From Candidatus Nitrospira nitrificans (GTDB lineage Bacteria; Nitrospirota; Nitrospiria; Nitrospirales; Nitrospiraceae): 64,000 nucleotides of DNA. A program made the position numbers and the translations under genes. The DNA lies in NCBI RefSeq assembly GCF_001458775.1, contig NZ_CZPZ01000012.1:248001-312000 (forward strand). The letters are read 5' to 3'. Below, one piece after another: positions 17,467 to 27,262 of the stretch. Positions within the stretch are counted from its first letter, which is position 1; every line of letters starts with the position of its first letter. The notes under the pieces are model-generated. The model ran no database searches, was not told the DNA's origin, and saw only the letters and a list, made by a program, of their open reading frames with translations.

Positions 17467-17637
17467 AATTGTCCCTTTCCTAGCGAAGAGATCATGAGGC
17501 GATACCGTTACTATCGGTCATTCTATGGAGAACTCAACTTCACTGCAAGAAGTCGATACGAAAGTTTGACAGGGTTTCGGGCGGGGGATAGAATTTCGCC
17601 GTTGACAGTGCCCATTGGCCCTAGAGGAGATATCACG

Positions 17638-17949
17638 ATGCCCCGATTTGTCTGGTTGCTGCTCTTCGCTTTTGTCGTTCCTGCCTGTTCAGGGAACAAC
17701 CCATATCTCGAGGCATCGCTGAAACCGGCCGAGCTTCAGGGAAAAGATAAGGGCTGGTTCGAAAAGAACTGGGGTGCCCCGGACGGCAAGGCCTCCAGAT
17801 TTTTTGGTGGAGAGACTTGGACTTACCATCGTATCGCCGGAGGAAAATCAGGGGCTCCATTCTTCAATTTCTCTCCCAACCAATGTCAGATCACCCTCAA
17901 GTTTGACAAAGACGAGAAACTTTCTGACTCCACCTACTCAGGCTGCTAG
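17638..17949 (+). CDS. Small lipoprotein, BamE/SmpA-like
   Basis: The start at 17638 follows AGGAG by eight bases and opens a lipoprotein signal (LLLFAFVVPAC, lipid-bearing Cys17). The mature part of about 87 residues contains WFEKNWGAPDGKASRFFGGETWTY split by short steps. This resembles the SmpA/BamE pattern in which a substrate-like WG.P..... motif precedes a GG..WxY strand. A role in outer-membrane assembly is a guess from this similarity. Confidence 0.65.
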   Translation: MPRFVWLLLFAFVVPACSGNNPYLEASLKPAELQGKDKGWFEKNWGAPDGKASRFFGGETWTYHRIAGGKSGAPFFNFSPNQCQITLKFDKDEKLSDSTYSGC

Positions 17950-18017
17950 CCGACTTATTGCAGAAATCACCGGCCTATTCCACGATCACGATCTCAGGTA
18001 ATCTTTAAATCCATCTG

Positions 18018-18290
18018 CTAGACGGGGTGCTCACTCCGAAACCTCACCGCACACTCCGGGCTGCAAAAACAGTATTCCCGCGCGCCAATTGTCTCAATCA
18101 CGGCGATTCGCTTCGGGACGAATATGTGACACACTGGATCCTCGACCATCTGATCTTGTTCTTCATCTTGGACTCGTAGGGACGATTTCACCCGACCATC
18201 CTCAATCGGCTTATTGAATCCACGAAACATTTGTCGGAGCAGGAAGTAGAGAGTTGTAAAAAGCAAAATGAGTAGAATTAATCTATACAT
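18018..18290 (-). CDS. Membrane-anchored protein with a YHS/TRASH-like metal motif
   Basis: This 90-residue protein has one N-terminal membrane helix (LILLILLFTTLYFLL) and a C-terminal cysteine motif (VEDPVCHIFVPK ... EYCFCSPECAVRF) of the YHS/TRASH type. Such domains bind metal ions and are common in metal-handling proteins. The partner metal and function are unknown. It converges on the lipoprotein gene at 17638. Confidence 0.65.
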   Translation of the reverse strand: MYRLILLILLFTTLYFLLRQMFRGFNKPIEDGRVKSSLRVQDEEQDQMVEDPVCHIFVPKRIAVIETIGAREYCFCSPECAVRFRSEHPV

Positions 18291-18493
18291 AGTGGGCTAT
18301 CCAATTGGGGACCACAATCCTAGGTGAGTAAGATACGTCTGTCAAGAATGGACTGGGCAGAGATCGTAGATCGGACCTGATAATTGATGCACAAATGGCC
18401 TATGGTGCCTAGGTACTATTAGGACTCTTGTTAGTGCCATCCAGTACTTCAGGAGTATTGGTTTCCCAATTCTATGGTGCTACAGTGCCGACC

Positions 18494-18646
18494 ATGAAGA
18501 CTTGCGATAAATGTCATGGTGCGATGTTGCCGGAACGGGCGGTGGATTTGGACGCCGGGCTTGCGATCACCGTGTTTGCCTGTTTGAATTGTGGTCGTCG
18601 GAAAGCAGCGGATCAAGAACCCCGACCGATTACGGCTCGTCACTAA
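18494..18646 (+). CDS. Short zinc-ribbon protein
   Basis: This 50-residue frame (MKTCDKCHGAMLPERAV ... VFACLNCGRRK) has two CxxC knuckles spaced about 30 residues apart, a plain zinc ribbon. It could be a small regulatory or structural protein. The ribosome site is poor, and a longer frame from 18428 adds 22 residues that do not look coding. Confidence 0.5.
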   Translation: MKTCDKCHGAMLPERAVDLDAGLAITVFACLNCGRRKAADQEPRPITARH

Positions 18647-19017
18647 TCCTTCCTGTCAGCAAATCACTACCTACTGAGGAGTGGGAGGGTTGCGAGGTCA
18701 GGTTTGATCTCAGCGCCTTTCAGCTCAGTGTGGGGTCACGGCTGCTCCGTAGATAACGGGCGGCGGCTAATCTCCACTCGCCGGTGGCAAGACGGAGACT
18801 CATCAGGAATTCTGGCTTCAAAGTCCATTCCTTCTTCCTCCATAATCGGTAATGGATTCAATGTCGTCTGCGAGACGCACTATCTATTCTATTTAGTGGG
18901 CCACGGCCTGTCTGAATTTCCTGTGGGAAGGTATTGCGTAGCCGCATCACACCCGTGCATTCATTGAAGATGTATGCAGTCGAGTCGATCGATACCGAGG
19001 CGGAGTTGGGAAGATAA
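18647..19017. other. Intergenic stretch without visible feature
   Basis: These 371 bases lie between the zinc-ribbon gene and the end of dapB. Short frames exist but have no ribosome sites or recognisable motifs, and I see no strong hairpin. Confidence 0.4.
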
Positions 19018-19821
19018 TCACCGAAGGTTCAAAACATCCATCATGTCGTACAAGCCAGGTGGTTGGCGGACGACCCACCTGGCGGCTCGCAGGGCTCCAA
19101 GGGCGAACGTATCCCGGCTACTGGCTCGATGGGTGACCTCGATTCGCTCTCCCATCCCACCGAATAGAATTGTATGGTCGCCGACGATATCGCCGGCGCG
19201 AATGGTTTGTATCCCGATTTCCCCTTTGGTTCGCTCGCCGATCAGTCCCTTGCGGGCATAGACTCCGACTTGGTCCAAGTCTCGGCTCACGGAACGGGCG
19301 AGGACTTCGGCAATCTTAAGGGCCGTGCCGCTCGGCGCGTCCTTTTTCAGTCGGTGGTGGGCTTCAATGACCTCGATATCGTAGTCGTCCCCCAGTGTTC
19401 TGGCCATTTCGCCGATGACTTTGCAGATCAGGTTGATTCCGACGCTCATGTTCGGAGAAAAGACGCAGGGAACCTGCTGGGCCAGCGACCTCAGCTCGTC
19501 GAGTTGAGGAGCCGAGAATCCGGTGGTCCCGATGACCATGGCTCGTCGATGGCGAGCCACCGTCCGCATATGTTCCAGTGTCGCCGAGGGCGCAGAAAAG
19601 TCGATCACAACCTCTCCTCGCTCCATCAGGAGCGAGAGGTCATCCGTGATGCGAATATCGGCACGACCTGAGGCTGCGGTGTCGCCCGCATCCTCTCCTA
19701 CCGCTGGATGTCCTTTCCCCTCCAAGGCCCCTGCCAATGTCAACGCCGTCGAATCTCGGATCAGTGACACTAGTCGACAACCCATGCGGCCGGCTGCACC
19801 CGCTACAATGATCTTGATCAT
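19018..19821 (-). CDS. dapB: 4-hydroxy-tetrahydrodipicolinate reductase
   Basis: The product of 267 residues has the nucleotide-binding motif IIVAGAAGRMGCRLV, the active-site block EVIEAHHRLKKDAPSGTALK, and GTTGFSAPQLDEL. It reduces the DapA product with NAD(P)H in diaminopimelate/lysine synthesis. The ATG at 19821 is the conserved N-terminus, and the longer frame to 19929 runs into the palindromic repeat and is not used. It is the last gene of the arg-lys-dap block, 196 bases behind dapA with the repeat in the gap. Confidence 0.95.
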   Translation of the reverse strand: MIKIIVAGAAGRMGCRLVSLIRDSTALTLAGALEGKGHPAVGEDAGDTAASGRADIRITDDLSLLMERGEVVIDFSAPSATLEHMRTVARHRRAMVIGTTGFSAPQLDELRSLAQQVPCVFSPNMSVGINLICKVIGEMARTLGDDYDIEVIEAHHRLKKDAPSGTALKIAEVLARSVSRDLDQVGVYARKGLIGERTKGEIGIQTIRAGDIVGDHTILFGGMGERIEVTHRASSRDTFALGALRAARWVVRQPPGLYDMMDVLNLR

Positions 19822-19894
19822 CTTGTCGTGTCCCTTGCAGGATGCCAATAAACTATTTTGACACTCGCGCACAGATCGAACCAGAATTGCCCGG

Positions 19895-20014
19895 AGGATG
19901 TTCAAAAAGGCTGTCCAGCGAGGCCGCAACGAGCCAAAAGGCGAGGCGTACGCTTCGGTACGTTGAGCCTCGGAGCGACGTGAGAACGAAGCTGGAAGAC
20001 TTTTTCAACATCCT
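19895..20014. repeat. 120-bp palindromic intergenic repeat, copy 1
   Basis: The ends are near-perfect inverted repeats (AGGATGTTCAAAAAGGCTGT against the complement of AGACTTTTTCAACATCCT). The interior forms further paired blocks, CGAGGC...GCCTCG and CGTAC-GCTTCG-GTACG. The whole unit could fold into one long imperfect hairpin. It ends four bases from the dapA stop codon. A diverged copy lies at 62423-62549, sharing the outer arms and the CGGCCTCGCTGG and TCGTTCTC blocks. No coding capacity is seen, so it resembles a MITE/REP-like element. Confidence 0.75.
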
Positions 20015-20017
20015 GGG

Positions 20018-20890
20018 TTAGATCAACGCCGCATCCTTGAGGACGCGAATCAATTTCTCTCGTGTGTCTTGTGCCATTGGGCAGAGCGGCAAGCGCAATT
20101 CCGGGTCAATTTTTCTCATGAGTCCTAACGCTTCTTTGACGGGAATGGGATTGGTCTCATAGAACAACGCCGCAAAGAGGGGAGAGAGCTTAAAATGAAT
20201 CCGTCGCGCTTCGTCGATTCTCCCCTCGGCAAAGGCTTTCACGAGGCCGGCCATTTCCATCGGCACGATATTGGCCGTTACGGTAATCACGCCCTTTCCG
20301 CCGACCGCCATCATCGGTAACGTGAGGGAGTCGTCGCCGGCCAGCACGGTCAGGCGGTCACCGCACGTTTGTACGATATCTGAAGCCTGTTGGACGGAGC
20401 CGCTCCCTTCCTTGACCCCGACGATGGTCTTGATGGCTGAGAGTCTAGCGATCGTCGACGGGAGCATGTTGACTCCGGTGCGACCGGGGATGTTGTACAG
20501 GAGTAAGGGCAGATCGACGGCCTCTGCAATCGCCTTGTAGTGTCGGTAGAGTCCTTCCTGGGTCGGTTTGTTGTAGTAGGGGGTAATGAGCAACGCGCCG
20601 TCGGCTCCGGCCTGCTTCGCGTGTTTTGTGAGCGTGATGGCTTCCTCGGTGCTGTTCGAACCGGTTCCGGCAATAACCGGTACTCGCCGACAGACCACCT
20701 CGACCGTCAACTCAATCACCCGATTATGCTCGCCGTGAGAAAGGGTGGCCGATTCACCAGTGGTTCCGCAGGGGACAATGCCGTTGGTGCCATTGGCGAT
20801 CTGCCATTCGATCAGCTCGGCCAACGCGCGCTCGTCGACCGTGCCCTGTCGAAACGGCGTCACAATTGCGACAAGAGATCCGGTAAACAT
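20018..20890 (-). CDS. dapA: 4-hydroxy-tetrahydrodipicolinate synthase
   Basis: The protein has the DapA signatures GTNGIVPCGTTGESATLSH, ITPYYNKPTQEGLYRHY, the tyrosine motif YNIPGRTGVNM and the Schiff-base lysine in IVGVKEGSG. It condenses pyruvate with aspartate semialdehyde. I chose the ATG at 20890, which matches the family start MFTGS and has GGAG about seven bases upstream. A GTG six bases earlier is possible. The start is two bases after the lysA stop, giving coupled translation. Confidence 0.96.
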   Translation of the reverse strand: MFTGSLVAIVTPFRQGTVDERALAELIEWQIANGTNGIVPCGTTGESATLSHGEHNRVIELTVEVVCRRVPVIAGTGSNSTEEAITLTKHAKQAGADGALLITPYYNKPTQEGLYRHYKAIAEAVDLPLLLYNIPGRTGVNMLPSTIARLSAIKTIVGVKEGSGSVQQASDIVQTCGDRLTVLAGDDSLTLPMMAVGGKGVITVTANIVPMEMAGLVKAFAEGRIDEARRIHFKLSPLFAALFYETNPIPVKEALGLMRKIDPELRLPLCPMAQDTREKLIRVLKDAALI

Positions 20891-20892
20891 AT

Positions 20893-22164
20893 TCACTCCG
20901 TTTCGTTGAGGAAGGACGGAATTCTCTCGCCGCGTACGAGGTCGTCGTATGTTTCTCGCTCACGAATCACGTGAAACTCTTCGCCTTTGACGAGCACTTC
21001 CGGTACACGAGGTCGAGAGTTGTAATTCGATGCCATCACAAAGCCATACGCTCCTGCACTCATGACCGCCAACAACTCACCGGGCATGATGCTCGGCAGC
21101 GATCGATCCTTGGCCAGGAAATCGCCTGATTCGCAGACCGGTCCGACGATGTCCACGGTCTGTTTGGCCCGATGCCCGACGGCCTCATTCACTGGACGAA
21201 TTTCGTGGTAGGCGCCGTACAAGCTGGGCCGAATCAAATCGTTCATGGCGGCATCGACGATGACGAAGTGCTTCGTCTCGCCGGCCTTCTCGTACAATGC
21301 CTTGGTCACCAAGATTCCGGCGTTCCCGACGATGACGCGGCCCGGCTCCATCACGAGCGTCAACCCCAAATCTTTGACGAGCGGCGAAATCGCATTCGCT
21401 AGGTCCTGGGGCAACGGTGGTTTCTCCTCGGCATACGTGATCCCGAGTCCGCCGCCGATGTTCAGGTAGCGGATGGCGATGCCCTGGTTTTTCAGCGTAT
21501 CGATGAGCGTCACGACCTTCTTCAGGGAATCGACGAACGGTGTCACGTCCGTCAACTGTGAGCCGATGTGGGCGTGGACACCGACCACGTCGATGTGGCC
21601 CAGCGAGGATGCCATCTTGTATTCGTCCAGCGCGCGATCCGAGGCGATGCCGAACTTGCTCTTCTTCATCCCCGTCGAGATGTACGGATGTGTTTTCGGA
21701 TCCACGTCCGGATTGATCCGCAACGCGATGCGCGCCTTTTTACCGACCGAGGCCGCCACCTCGTTGATTGCATGGATTTCAGCCGACGACTCGACATTGA
21801 ACATGAGGATGTCGGCCTTCAGCGCGTCACGGATCTCATCCGGCGATTTACCGACGCCGGCGAACACGATTTTGGACGCCGGGACCCCGGCTTTGAGGGC
21901 TCGGAACAGCTCGCCGCCCGACACGATGTCCGCGCCGCTGCCTTCCTTGGCCATCAGGCGAAGGACGGCCAAATTGGAATTGGCCTTCATCGCGAAGGCG
22001 ATGACATGCGGGATATTCTTGAAGGCGCTGTCATAGGCGTGGAAATGCCGGACGAGCGTCGCATGGCTATAGATATAGCAGGGAGTGCCGAGTTCCTTTG
22101 CCACGCGGCCGACCGGTACCTGTTCGCAATACAACTCACCGTGGTGGTACTCAAAACTATGCAT
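20893..22164 (-). CDS. lysA: Diaminopimelate decarboxylase
   Basis: This 423-residue alanine-racemase-fold enzyme has the PLP lysine in FAMKANSNLAVL, the phosphate-binding GGGLGI, the MEPGR motif, and CESGDF with the YGFVMASNYNSRPR ending. It decarboxylates meso-diaminopimelate to lysine. It follows a small lipoprotein gene in the arg-lys-dap block. Confidence 0.96.
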   Translation of the reverse strand: MHSFEYHHGELYCEQVPVGRVAKELGTPCYIYSHATLVRHFHAYDSAFKNIPHVIAFAMKANSNLAVLRLMAKEGSGADIVSGGELFRALKAGVPASKIVFAGVGKSPDEIRDALKADILMFNVESSAEIHAINEVAASVGKKARIALRINPDVDPKTHPYISTGMKKSKFGIASDRALDEYKMASSLGHIDVVGVHAHIGSQLTDVTPFVDSLKKVVTLIDTLKNQGIAIRYLNIGGGLGITYAEEKPPLPQDLANAISPLVKDLGLTLVMEPGRVIVGNAGILVTKALYEKAGETKHFVIVDAAMNDLIRPSLYGAYHEIRPVNEAVGHRAKQTVDIVGPVCESGDFLAKDRSLPSIMPGELLAVMSAGAYGFVMASNYNSRPRVPEVLVKGEEFHVIRERETYDDLVRGERIPSFLNETE

Positions 22165-22208
22165 CGTTGATCCTTGAGTTAATCCAATCGTCTCAGGCCC
22201 AAGACCGC

Positions 22209-22436
22209 TTACCGTATTCCGACCGGCTGCGATGGAGGCAGGTCCATCTCATGGCCTCCCAGGGTGGGGTCCGGTTCAACCGACTCCGTTGCCTGCCGCT
22301 CTGCCTCAAGGGCATGTTGTCGTTTCTGTTTGTCGATCGTGGGCGCCACCCCGACGAATTCCGGGGCGACGGGTGTCCCTACCACTCCGCAAGAAATCAG
22401 GAGCCCTGCCGAAGCGATCACGACCAACGCTCTCAC
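22209..22436 (-). CDS. Small lipoprotein, LptM-like
   Basis: This 75-residue protein begins at a GTG that overlaps the argH stop (GTGA). It has a lipobox ending in LLISCGVVGTPVAP, so the lipid-bearing cysteine is at about residue 16. The short Pro-rich mature region and the location directly before lysA match LptM (YifL), a lipoprotein that helps mature the LPS translocon. The residues after the lipobox are not well conserved, so the name rests mainly on context. Confidence 0.6.
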   Translation of the reverse strand: MRALVVIASAGLLISCGVVGTPVAPEFVGVAPTIDKQKRQHALEAERQATESVEPDPTLGGHEMDLPPSQPVGIR

Positions 22437-23845
22437 GACAGCAACCGTTCAAGTTCTTTGATCCGCTGCTCAACTCGCCCTCGGGCGGTCCCGCCGATTT
22501 GTCCCTTATGATCGATTGCCGCGACGATCGTCAGCCGAGAAAATACCGTCTTGTCGATCCGTTCACAAAATGCCTGTAACTCCTTCAGCGAAAAATCCGT
22601 GACGTCACGTCCGCCGTCAAGCGCAGCTCGCACGATTCGTCCGGTGATCCCGTGGGCTTCGCGAAAAGGCACGCCCCTCATGACCAAGTAGTCGGCCAGT
22701 TCCGTAGCGAGCAGTCCGCCTCCTTGCAACGCTCGCGTCAAGGCCTCCCCGTTGACCTTCAGTCGGTGCATCAATTCCGTCATCACTTGGAGCGAAGCCG
22801 CCGTGGTATCAAGCGCGTCAAAGAGCGCCGGTTTGTCTTCCTGCAAGTCCCGATTATAGCTTAACGGCAGAGCCTTGAGCAGGGTCAGTAGATTGACGAG
22901 GTGGCCGTAGACACGCCCGGTTTTTCCTCGAACCAACTCAGGGACGTCGGGGTTTTTCTTCTGCGGCATCATGCTGCTTCCTGTGCAGAAGGCGTCCGGC
23001 AGATCGACGAACTGAAACTCCTGCGAGGCCCACACAATCAACTCCTCGCTCAGCCGAGACAAATGCATCATCACAATCGAGAGGGCTGAGGCCACTTCGA
23101 TCATGAAATCGCGGTCAGAAACCGCGTCCATGCTGTTCTGGGTGACGGCGGGGAAGTCCAGCAGCTCAGCCGTGTATCGCCGGTTTACCGGATAGTTCGT
23201 GCCCGCCAAGGCGCCGGATCCCAGCGGCATGACGTTGAGCCGGCCTCTCGCATCACGGATTCGGCCCTTGTCTCGCTCGAGCATTTCCACGTAGGCCAAC
23301 AGGTGATGCGCGAAGAGAACCGGCTGGGCACGTTGCAAGTGGGTATATCCGGGCATCATGACGGCGCGATTCGCGCCGGCTTGTGCGACCAGCACGCGTT
23401 GAAATCCGGTTAAGCGCTCATGGAGCTGATCAAGCTGAGCGCGCAGGTACAGTCGAACATCCAACGTCACTTGGTCATTCCGGCTGCGCCCAGTGTGAAG
23501 CTTGCCTCCCAATGGGCCGATCACTTCGGTCAACCGTCGCTCGATCGCCATGTGAATATCTTCGTCGTGAGGGGAGAAGGCGAATTGGCCGCGGTCCAGC
23601 TCCCGCTTCACTGATTCCAGCCCTCGCACGATGACGCGCGTTTCCGCCCGCGTGAGGACACGGGCCTTCTCGAGTGTCTTGCAATGGGCGATGCTCCCGG
23701 CGATGTCTTCGCCATAGAGCCGGCTATCGACCGTCACCGACCTGGTAAACGCTTCGACCAATCGATCGGTCTTCTCCCGAAACCGGCCGGCCCAGGCCTT
23801 TCCACCGCCGCCGGCTGACTTCGGATCGTTCCTGCGCTTGGCCAT
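22433..23845 (-). CDS. argH: Argininosuccinate lyase
   Basis: This 470-residue fumarase-superfamily enzyme has EDIHMAIERRL, GKLHTGRSRNDQVTLDVRL, PGYTHLQRAQPVLF and the flexible signature loop GSSMMPQKKNPDVPEL. It splits argininosuccinate into arginine and fumarate. The start overlaps the argG stop by one base (TGATG), and its end overlaps the lipoprotein start. Confidence 0.97.
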   Translation of the reverse strand: MAKRRNDPKSAGGGGKAWAGRFREKTDRLVEAFTRSVTVDSRLYGEDIAGSIAHCKTLEKARVLTRAETRVIVRGLESVKRELDRGQFAFSPHDEDIHMAIERRLTEVIGPLGGKLHTGRSRNDQVTLDVRLYLRAQLDQLHERLTGFQRVLVAQAGANRAVMMPGYTHLQRAQPVLFAHHLLAYVEMLERDKGRIRDARGRLNVMPLGSGALAGTNYPVNRRYTAELLDFPAVTQNSMDAVSDRDFMIEVASALSIVMMHLSRLSEELIVWASQEFQFVDLPDAFCTGSSMMPQKKNPDVPELVRGKTGRVYGHLVNLLTLLKALPLSYNRDLQEDKPALFDALDTTAASLQVMTELMHRLKVNGEALTRALQGGGLLATELADYLVMRGVPFREAHGITGRIVRAALDGGRDVTDFSLKELQAFCERIDKTVFSRLTIVAAIDHKGQIGGTARGRVEQRIKELERLLS

Positions 23846-25059
23846 CAGGACGAGGCCTTCTTTCTCTGCGCGCGAATCTTCAGCCGCAAGGCATTCAGCC
23901 GTATGAAGCCTTCCGCGTCCTTCTGGTCATACACCTCATCTTCCTCGAAGGTGGCGATGTCGAGGCGATAGAGCGACTGTTTCGACTTGCGTCCCGCCAG
24001 GGTGCAACCGCCCTTGTAGAGCTTGACCCGCGCGATGCCGCTGACGTCCTTCTGTGCCTCATCGATAGCGGTCTGTATCATTTCGCGCTCAGGGCTGAAC
24101 CAATATCCGTTGTAGATCAGATCCGCAAATCGCGGGATCAAACTGTCGCGGAAGTGAAGGACTTCGCGGTCCATCGTCAGGGATTCGAGTCCGCGATGCG
24201 CCACGTGCAGAATCGTGCCTCCCGGCGTTTCATACACGCCGCGAGACTTCATCCCGACGTAACGGTTTTCCACCAAATCGACCCGGCCGATCCCGTGTGC
24301 GCCGCCTAGTTTATTGAGATGGGCAAGTAAGGTCGCAGGACTCATTTTCTTGCCGTCGACCGCAACGGGATTGCCGGCTTGATATTCGACCTCCACTTCC
24401 CGCGGCTTGTCGGGGGCCTTTTCCGGAGAGACGGTCATCTGGAATATTTCATCCGGCGGCGATTCCCACGGGTCCTCAAGAATGCCGCCTTCATAACTGA
24501 TATGAAACAGGTTCGGGTCCGTGCTGTACGGTTTGGCTTTGGTCGCGGTCACCGGAATGCCGTGGCGATCGGCATACTCGATCAATTCACGCCGGGATCG
24601 CATGGTCCATTCTCGCCACGGCGCAATAATCTTGAGATTCGGCGCGAGGGCCATGTAGGTCAACTCGAAGCGCACCTGGTCGTTGCCCTTCCCCGTGGCG
24701 CCGTGCGACACCGCTTCGGCGCCCTCTTTGAGCGCGATTTCAGCTTGACGACGAGCGATCAGCGGACGAGCGATCGACGTCCCCAAGAGGTAACAGCCTT
24801 CGTACATCGCATTTCCGCGCAACATCGGGAACACATAGTCCTTGACGAAGATCTCACGGAGATCCTCGACATAGACCTTCTTGACGCCGAGCGCCTGAGC
24901 CTTGACCTTGACGGCCTTGAGATCTTCGCCCTGGCCAAGGTCTGCGCAAAACGCGATGATCTCGGCCTGATAGGTTTCTTGCAACCACTTGAGGATGACG
25001 GATGTATCCAATCCTCCGGAATAGGCCAGGACGATTTTCTTGATCGATGTTGGTTTCAT
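23845..25059 (-). CDS. argG: Argininosuccinate synthase
   Basis: This 404-residue protein has the P-loop [18 protein letters not shown] and the ASS signatures [16 protein letters not shown] and [10 protein letters not shown]. It makes argininosuccinate from citrulline, aspartate and ATP. The ATG at 25059 gives the family N-terminus; the open frame upstream overlaps argF and should be ignored. It begins eight bases after the argF stop. Confidence 0.97.
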   Translation of the reverse strand: MKPTSIKKIVLAYSGGLDTSVILKWLQETYQAEIIAFCADLGQGEDLKAVKVKAQALGVKKVYVEDLREIFVKDYVFPMLRGNAMYEGCYLLGTSIARPLIARRQAEIALKEGAEAVSHGATGKGNDQVRFELTYMALAPNLKIIAPWREWTMRSRRELIEYADRHGIPVTATKAKPYSTDPNLFHISYEGGILEDPWESPPDEIFQMTVSPEKAPDKPREVEVEYQAGNPVAVDGKKMSPATLLAHLNKLGGAHGIGRVDLVENRYVGMKSRGVYETPGGTILHVAHRGLESLTMDREVLHFRDSLIPRFADLIYNGYWFSPEREMIQTAIDEAQKDVSGIARVKLYKGGCTLAGRKSKQSLYRLDIATFEEDEVYDQKDAEGFIRLNALRLKIRAQRKKASS

Positions 25060-25067
25060 GGTGGATC

Positions 25068-26045
25068 CTACCCAGTACGTTTCTTCTGGTTGAGTAGTTG
25101 GGTCAAGATTGCCTTCTGCATGTGCAGGCGATTTTCCGCTTGATCGATGACGACGGACTGTGGGCCGTCCAGCACCTCCGCCGTAATCTCTTCTCCGCGA
25201 TGGGCCGGCAAACAATGCATGACGATGGCATCGGGTTTCGCCCGTTGCAGCAACCGCTTGTTCAGCTGGTAGGGGGCGAGCGTCCGTAATCGGCGGGCCT
25301 GCTCCCGCTCGCGGCCCATGCTGATCCACACGTCGGTGTACACCACGTCCGCCTCTTTCACGGCGACGAGGGGATTCTCCAGCACCTCGATGGACGCGCC
25401 GGTGGTGTGTCCGTCCATTCTCGCGCGGTCGATCACCCGCTGATCCGGCTGATAGCCGGACGGGCACCCGATCGCGACGCGCAGGCCCATCTTCGTTCCC
25501 GCTTCGATGAGGGAATTGGCCACGTTGTTTCCATCGCCGATGTAGGCCAAGCTGAGTCCCTTGAGCCGGCCCTTGATCTCCTGAATCGTCATCAAGTCGG
25601 ACAACGCCTGGCAAGGATGGCTATGGTCGGTCAGCCCATTAATCACCGGCATCGTGGCCTCCGCCGCCCATTCTTCGACGATCGCATGGTCATAGGTTCG
25701 GATCACGATTCCGTCCAGGTAACGAGACAAGACGCGTGCCGTATCCGAGACCGTCTCCCCGCGCGAAAGTTGAATGTCGCTCATGGGAAGGACCAGCGTA
25801 TGGCCGCCGAGTTGATTCATCCCTGCCTCGAACGACACGCGGGTCCTTGTCGACGGCTTTTGAAACAGCAATCCCAATGTTTTCCCGGGCAGCAGCCGAT
25901 GCGAAGCGCCCTGACGTTGTTTCTTCTTGAGGGCCGTCGCCAAATGCAACAAGTCGACGATCTGTTGCCGTGGCATCGTCGCGACGTCGAGCAAGTCCTT
26001 GGCGTAGCGATTGCCGCCGATTCTCTGTCGGGTTGATAGGGCCAT
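25068..26045 (-). CDS. argF: Ornithine carbamoyltransferase
   Basis: This 325-residue protein has the carbamoyl-phosphate motif [26 protein letters not shown] and the ornithine-site motif [12 protein letters not shown]. It makes citrulline from ornithine. It overlaps argD by one base (TGATG). The N-terminus has a short extra lead before LLDVATM. Confidence 0.97.
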   Translation of the reverse strand: MALSTRQRIGGNRYAKDLLDVATMPRQQIVDLLHLATALKKKQRQGASHRLLPGKTLGLLFQKPSTRTRVSFEAGMNQLGGHTLVLPMSDIQLSRGETVSDTARVLSRYLDGIVIRTYDHAIVEEWAAEATMPVINGLTDHSHPCQALSDLMTIQEIKGRLKGLSLAYIGDGNNVANSLIEAGTKMGLRVAIGCPSGYQPDQRVIDRARMDGHTTGASIEVLENPLVAVKEADVVYTDVWISMGREREQARRLRTLAPYQLNKRLLQRAKPDAIVMHCLPAHRGEEITAEVLDGPQSVVIDQAENRLHMQKAILTQLLNQKKRTG

Positions 26046-27262
26046 CAGTGGCGTGAATCTTTTCCCGCCGTCTGGCGTTGGGTGAACAGGATGTCGAGGA
26101 GGTCGATGAGCTTGTCCACCTCGAGCTGTGTGATCACCAAGGGCGGCACAAAACGTAGCACCCGCTCGGTTGCGGCATTGATCAGTACGCCGCGGGCCAG
26201 TGCATCGGCCACCACCGTTCGGGCATCGACCTCTAATTCCATGCCTTGCAAGAGACCAAGCCCTCGCACGTCGTTCACGATTCGATGGCGGCCTTTGCAG
26301 TCGGCCAGTCCCTTTGCCAAGTACTCGCCCATGCGCTTGGCTTGATCCAGCACCTTTCCTTCGAGCAGCACCCGGCAGACGGCCAGCGCCGCGGCACAGG
26401 CCAAGGGGTTCCCCCCGAACGTCGAGGCATGAGAGCCGGGCGTGAACGCCGCGGCCACCGACTCTTTCGCCAGACAGGCGCCGATCGGCACTCCTCCGGC
26501 AAGACCTTTGGCAAGGGTCATGATATCGGGTTTCACGCCTAGTTGCTCATGGGCGAAGAAGGTGCCGGTTCGACCCATGCCCGTTTGAATTTCATCGAAA
26601 ATGAGCAAGATGTCTTGTTGTGTGCAGAGTTCACGGAGGCTTCTCAGATAATCCCGGTCGGCCACGTGCACGCCGCCTTCCGCTTGAATCGGTTCCAGCA
26701 TGATCGCCGCGGTCTTTTCATTGACCATGGATTCGATCGTCGCGAAATCATTGAACGGCGCGTAGGCAAAACCCGGCATCAGCGGCTCGAAACCCTTCTG
26801 AACCTTCTCCTGTCCCGTGGCCGTGAGCGTGGCCAGCGTGCGGCCATGGAACGAATTCTTCATCGTGATGACTTCATAGCGATCGGGCCCATGCCGCTCA
26901 TGCCCGTAGCGCCGCGCCAGCTTCATCGCCGCTTCATTGGCCTCGGCCCCGCTGTTGCAGAAAAACACGCGGTCGGCGAACGAATGGTCCACCAGCAGGC
27001 GCGCCAGTTTCACTTGCGGTTCGGTGTAATACAGGTTGGACGTATGGATCAGTTGGGCGGCCTGGCGTTGGATGGCTTGAACCAGGTCGGGATGACCATG
27101 CCCCAACACATTGACGGCGATCCCACCGACAAAATCGAGGTACTCTCGCCCCTCCAGATCGTAGACCTTCGCGCCTCTTCCCCGCACAATCGAAACCGGT
27201 TGGCGCGTGTAGGTCTGCATCAGGTATTTGGCGGCATCATCTTTCAGCTCTTCGGTCGGCAT
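26045..27262 (-). CDS. argD: Acetylornithine aminotransferase
   Basis: This 405-residue class III aminotransferase has YLDFVGGIAVNVLGHGHPDL, FFCNSGAEANEAAMKLAR, LLIFDEIQTGMGRTG and the PLP lysine in TLAKGLAGGVPIGA. It converts N-acetylglutamate semialdehyde to acetylornithine and may also serve as succinyl-DAP aminotransferase. It is the first gene of the arg-lys-dap block, with a GAAGGGGA ribosome site and a 170-base upstream gap that should hold the promoter. Confidence 0.96.
   Translation of the reverse strand: MPTEELKDDAAKYLMQTYTRQPVSIVRGRGAKVYDLEGREYLDFVGGIAVNVLGHGHPDLVQAIQRQAAQLIHTSNLYYTEPQVKLARLLVDHSFADRVFFCNSGAEANEAAMKLARRYGHERHGPDRYEVITMKNSFHGRTLATLTATGQEKVQKGFEPLMPGFAYAPFNDFATIESMVNEKTAAIMLEPIQAEGGVHVADRDYLRSLRELCTQQDILLIFDEIQTGMGRTGTFFAHEQLGVKPDIMTLAKGLAGGVPIGACLAKESVAAAFTPGSHASTFGGNPLACAAALAVCRVLLEGKVLDQAKRMGEYLAKGLADCKGRHRIVNDVRGLGLLQGMELEVDARTVVADALARGVLINAATERVLRFVPPLVITQLEVDKLIDLLDILFTQRQTAGKDSRH

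Noticed and set aside
17236-17637. Upstream extension of the small lipoprotein gene
   Set aside because: It lies antisense to the transaldolase gene, and the lipoprotein signal begins precisely at the ATG at 17638 with its own ribosome site.
23845-25614. 589-residue reading of argG
   Set aside because: The first 185 residues overlap argF in another frame and resemble no protein. The conserved argG start is at 25059.
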